Shown here: positions 59,245 through 64,000 of the stretch, piece after piece
How positions within the stretch are numbered: the first letter of the stretch is position 1
Layout of the letters: each line of letters begins with the position of its first letter
Position numbers and translations under genes: made by a program
Notes under the pieces: model-generated
What the model saw: the letters and a program-made list of their open reading frames with translations, nothing else
Database searches by the model: none
Told to the model about the DNA's origin: nothing
DNA from: Rhyzopertha dominica
Taxonomy: Eukaryota > Arthropoda > Insecta > Coleoptera > Bostrichidae
Direction of reading: 5' to 3'
Assembly: GCA_025024175.1 (NCBI GenBank)
Contig: QCXZ01000045.1
Coordinates: 2,916,649 to 2,980,648 of the forward strand
Length of the DNA: 64,000 bases

Positions 59245-59492
59245 GCAAGTATATCCCCCCTGCTAAAAGAAAGGGTCAGAATGCCGGTAAACTCATGAGA
59301 AGCACTCCCCCTCCCTCTCAAGCGAGCAGCACACAAACGACACCTTCACCTAAGGGTGGAGCACCACCAATATCGTATTCAAACCATCCCGCGTCCCACA
59401 GCGGTGGTTACGGGAGGGACAGCAGAGATGGCGGCATTAGGGAGGTCAAGGAGAGGGACAGTGGACATCATTCGGGTCCACCACCTCAACAG
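59245..59492 (+). CDS. Atx2: Ataxin-2 exon 6 (Pro/Ser/Gly-rich linker)
   Basis: Two bases complete Gly, giving G-KYIPPAKRKGQNAGKLM, where the KYIPP motif follows LsmAD in the family. Disordered Ser/Thr/Pro/Gly sequence with RDSRDGG and HHSGPPPQQ comes next. It ends in phase 0 at CAG|GTATTT. The remaining exons, including the expected PAM2 motif that binds poly(A)-binding protein, are beyond the right edge. Confidence 0.92.
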
Positions 59493-62400
59493 GTATTTTT
59501 TTTTAATTTTCATGTTAAAAAATGTAAAAAATTGATTATGATACGAAAATATATGTCGATAAAAGCACTCACATTTTGTAACAAATTTTGAGTTGAGTTT
59601 TTGAATGTGAAGTGCTAGTAAACTTAATATTACATATAACGTTTTGTATCTTGTGTGTGCACTGCTTACTGTGACATTTATTTTTTATATTAGCCCTCCC
59701 TACAACTTTTTTGTCTCAATTTTATACCTTCATAGTTTAGCATGGAATAATTATCTGCAAACATTATTTGATACTAATTTTTTTTCACATGTCTTTTTCT
59801 GTTTTAAAGGCATCTTCACAGTTTTGTAGATTTAAGAATGCTAATTTCCGTAATATACTAAAATCTAGATTCATACTGACACTTCCAAGAATATTAATTA
59901 TGAATAGTAAAAGCAGAAGAAGAGGAACTTTCAGTTTATTAATAAAAAAATTAATAGCAGGTGAATGAACTGATAATAAATATAATTTAAAATTATAGAA
60001 AACAAATGACATTATCCTGTCTTGACAGTAAACCAACATTTCTAAGCGTTTATGAGTTGATTGCTTTGATGTCATTACATTCATTTAATGCTTTGATAGC
60101 AGCAGCTGGTCTGTTAAAAGTACACTTACTCTTAAGGGTCTTCTAGTCGGAATGCAGATTCGTAATCTGCCCCCGATTATTTGAATACACTGCAACCAGA
60201 TATTCACCCTTTTTACCTGCATTTGAACTTCGCATTCGAACTTGAAGTATCATAAGTGGGCATAAATGAATGGTCTAAATCTTTGTTTATGTTTGTTTGT
60301 TGGGTTTTCCCATATTTTACATGAAATTTTGCTTACTTTCTCTTAAGGGTAGGGGTTGTTTTAAATATAAATACAAGATTGTTGTCTTTACCAGAATATG
60401 TCTTTCCCGTTAGTGTTTGGTGTGGTTTTGATTTCTGTTTTTTCACATTACAAATTTACTAGGTTCGTCTCATAAAAAAACGGAAAAATACAATTGGAAA
60501 AGAAACACGCAAATATGTGTTAAATAGAGGGGCAAATGTTAACTAAGCGAGACAAACATTTTTTTTGAGCAATTATGAAATTGCGTGAGATCCAACTAAA
60601 AGCTAACAAAAGTCAAACTTTATAAATCATAACACAAAAATCAGATTTGAGGTAACAGCAACAGTATTGCTCATTCTTAAAATATAAAGAGCAATTCTCT
60701 GACAAACAATACAAGGTTTGAAATGTTTGGACTTTTGTCACAACAAGTTTATCACCCCAATAAAATTGGGTTGACTCAACACCCTCAGTCCTGCACATCT
60801 GTGAGATCTGGGCTTATCCCAAGGTTGTCTTCCGTCAGCGGCCTTAGTGGTGAAACTAGTCAACTAACTGGCGAAAATGTGTGAGGTCTACACCCTAAAT
60901 ATTAATAAATACATGATGTTCTTTAAATTTGTTTTTCATGTACTAGAGTCTGCTGGCTATAGAATAGTATTTTTGATCTTAAAACAAATCACACCAAATT
61001 TTAATATAGAAAAAAAAACCGAAAAAGTAACAGAAAACAACGTAGTCAACTGGCTAGGGTTTAAAAAAACGCGTAATTTGATGTATAACACATTGCAGAA
61101 ACGTTTAAACTTGATTCAAAAAAAAGGATAAGAAGCAATTTCAGTCGACTAGAGGACCCTTAATCCCTTGATCCTTTAGAAAATAACCTAGACATCCCTG
61201 AGCAATTTCACCTACCTTCTAAAATTACACTTTTAACTATATTGTCTCCAAATATTAATTATCTTTTCTGTAAATATTGTCTTTGCCCATTGTGGAATCT
61301 GGGGTGCCAAATACCACAGTTTGGTCTATTGACTGTACCATTGAATTAAAAGATAAATTCAACAAAAGAATATGAGTAACAAAATCAACACAGGTATTAA
61401 CAGATTCTCTTGTGATTGTAACAACACATTTAATTGCACTTGCATGCTCTAATATGTCCCAAATACTGTGAACTACTTTGGGATCCTTATTTGAATATTC
61501 ATTGTTAAATAAAACACTTACTTCCTATGCATATTGTCTATCTTCACATCTTCTCGAAATCATAATTTGGATTCTCTTTTTTTTTCTGATGTATACGAGG
61601 CTGCCATGTTTGCAGTCTTAACAGGGTCCCCTGGTTAACAATCGGCAGTATTGTGTCACAAAAGCCAATATGCTGTATCAAAACATCTAAAATTTTTCCC
61701 AGGTATTTAATTTTTCTACATTTTCTAAATTTATATTGACTGCTATATTCTAAATTTAGTGTTTTAAAAAAATATCTTATTTAAAATTGATTTATATTGA
61801 ACTAATTATATCCTTCTATAACATAAGTAAACTGTGGGGTCTGTGAGACTCACAATATTATTATAACATAATTCACAAACAATTATTACATTTGCTACAT
61901 AAATATTGTTCTAACGATACCATACACAATCTAAAACGAGAGCTCCTTGGCATTAAGCAAGGTGATTTCTGTCTGTTAGATAGGATTCAAGCCATTTGAA
62001 GACCACTACAGACTTTTCTACCAATTCAGAATTTTTATTAGCAGCTCTGTTTATATTGCTTCAAATGCACATATAATAACTAGACACTGCACTAATTTAA
62101 TTGCAACTTTTCTGGGACTGACCTTCAAATGTACTTTACGTGTTGATGGCTCATAAAGGTTTTTTGAACTGTTTCTTGATTGTGTATATAGAGAAACGAA
62201 TGTATCATTACAAAATACTACTTTTGACAGTAAAATTGTATTCAAAGCAGTTTTGTGTTATAAAACCATGTGCGTAGTACTTTTATTTGCAGTATTTTAA
62301 ATGTGTTTTGCACTGATAGGCAATACAAAAGGTGTAAAGAAGATTAACAATAACACATTATCTGTAAATATCTGAGAAAGACCTCTAGTATGTAACTTAT

Positions 62401-64000
62401 AGCCCATAATTTATCAGCATGTATACAACATGGACCACCTCTAAATTTTCTCCACTTAAATAAACAGATCAACAAGCTATTTTTAAATTTCCTAGCTACC
62501 TGCTTCCAAGTTCAACAACCTGAATTTACACTGTACAGATAAGCTGGAAAACTGAGAGCTTATGAGTCATAATTCTCAGAAATTTGCCAGAGGATAAAGA
62601 TAAAAGGATTGGGTATTGTATTTCTAGGTGCAGATTTATTTGGTAAGGTTGTTTCCTTTGGATTTGTCAATTACTTGCTGGTGTTTTATTACAAGTGCAT
62701 ACTAATTTGATATTTGTAAGTTGAACAACTTTTGTGTAGACTTTAATATTGAAATGTAGCCTTTATATAACACACACCCACATATTATACATTATTTTGA
62801 AGTCAATAAGGGAAATGTGTAACTGATATTACTTTCTTTATAAATTAGTCTCAGTTTTTTTTACATACATATGGCTGTACAGTATTTGTTGCCCTAGCAT
62901 ACAAAATACAGTTATTTCTTATGTAATCACCCTGCACTCAGAGACATTTATTCTTCATATGTTTTATCCCAGAAACACTTTTTTATTTAAAAAAAGGTCA
63001 AAGAATTGAACTGAGACCTTAACGCACCTCCAGAAGAACAATGATGCAAGTGCAAATTTTGAAATTTTTCTGTTAATTATGTCGAATATGTCAGAAATAA
63101 TTATTTTTCTCATGGTACAATGACCTAATTGTAGTATGTACAAGTGTTATAAGTTTAATGCAGAGATTAATATCATTCCTAATTTTTATGAAACATTTTT
63201 CACTAACTTTATGTAAGCTATAAAGATTATAATCATTATTACAAATAAAGATTTCATTACATTTATTTCTTCAAATACTTATTTTTTCGATAGGCTATCT
63301 TCCCAAAGCAAATGGAAGGTCATTGACTTCCATAGACTGTAGCTGCATATTTTTTTGGAAAACTTAAAACCTAGTGCCATATCTAAAACTAATAAATTTG
63401 TCGTTCATTATAACTTTCTCTACTAATTGCATGATTAATATTGCTTAGTTAACCAATGATAAGAGATTAGAAAAAAATTTAAATTGCTTTTCTGTAGAAT
63501 TGCCTTTTTTGCACTTGGGTTGGTCTTCTGGAGGTGCAATTATATTGTCGTGGCTCTCAGATCTGGTGCTTTGAATACTTTTAGAGATAGAAATAATCAG
63601 AATTCACTAGTTGTTTAAAGGCAGCTTCGTACATTGGCAGATGAAACAGAATTCCATAAGACTTTTTTTTATTAGTGCAGACGATTTTTTAAACTTTTTA
63701 TAACCACTGGCCCATGATCATGTGGCCTTATTCCAAGTAGTCATATTATAGAATTCTCGAAAAATTGTAGCCATGATCTTAACCATTGAAAATTGGACTC
63801 ATGGTTAAAGTAATGAACCTATGTTTTATCAACTGTAACAAGTGATGCAGAAAAATGTGCTTCCAAAGTGATGGATCTCTTTGACTTTTGTTTGGGCATC
63901 ATTATGCACAGACCTATGAAGTCCCAAATATCATTAATTATGATTCCAATTGCTAAACATGTGGTTGTTGACAATAAACATTCTATTTTGCACATGCACC
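59493..64000. other. Atx2 intron 6 (continues past the window)
   Basis: At least 4.5 kb of AT-rich intron. Apart from the inverted pair at 63023-63538 no repeat, RNA or exon is recognised. Short open stretches (for example 59785-60084 minus, 60877-61131 plus) have random composition. Confidence 0.55.
63023..63538. repeat. Inverted pair, possible MITE
   Basis: The left arm 63023-63056 (GCACCTCCAGAAGAACAA then AAGTGCAAA) and right arm 63509-63538 are imperfect reverse complements. The interior is non-coding and AT-rich. No target duplication is evident. Confidence 0.55.

Noticed and set aside
60877..61131. An 84-codon frame in Atx2 intron 6, Lys-rich at its end.
   Set aside because: The composition follows local A-richness. 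No similarity or splice signals fitting the phase-0 donor at 59492.

Overview
This is an insect nuclear window. It is AT-rich, with short conserved coding exons separated by large introns full of transposon debris: R1-type LINE, BEL/Pao, Ty3/Gypsy, mariner, hAT, tRNA-derived SINEs and short inverted-repeat elements. The order of insect cannot be fixed from the sequence. Three cellular genes are supported.

1.7-38.9 kb, plus strand: the 3' two thirds of the RIM-binding protein gene (Rbp), an active-zone scaffold. Ten coding exons were located by splice sites and reading phase. They encode three fibronectin III domains (1.7-8.9 kb), a low-complexity linker (10.0-10.8 kb), SH3-II and SH3-III (13.3-23.0 kb) and a Gln/Gly-rich tail (38.4-38.9 kb). 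The N-terminal exons, including SH3-I, lie left of the window. All junctions from 1.7 to 23.0 kb agree in phase. The last junction does not, so an exon or acceptor is missing or the 3' end is alternatively spliced.

38.9-54.4 kb: intergenic DNA, mostly mobile elements. The striking feature is a nest at 45.5-51.8 kb, read as a THAP-domain element inside a BEL/Pao element, inside a mariner element, inside a Gypsy element. A second nest (a hAT-type MITE inside a mariner-related transposase element) lies in the Rbp intron at 19.1-22.5 kb.

54.5-55.5 kb, minus strand: an intronless single-pass membrane protein resembling vertebrate C6orf89/BRAP. About 0.8 kb away and divergently transcribed is ataxin-2 (Atx2, plus strand). 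Its first six coding exons (Lsm and LsmAD domains) lie at 56.28-59.49 kb, and the gene continues past the right edge. The shared upstream interval is a candidate bidirectional promoter.

Rbp acts in presynaptic vesicle release and Atx2 in mRNA translation and RNP granules. I see no operon-like relationship, only neighbourhood. I found no convincing wholly new system. The most noteworthy items are the nested insertions, a probable GC-AG intron in Rbp, unresolved alternative 3' splicing of Rbp, a NAGNAG acceptor in Atx2, a perfect 48-nt inverted repeat in an Atx2 intron, and a THAP element family whose two copies share the same coding lesions.
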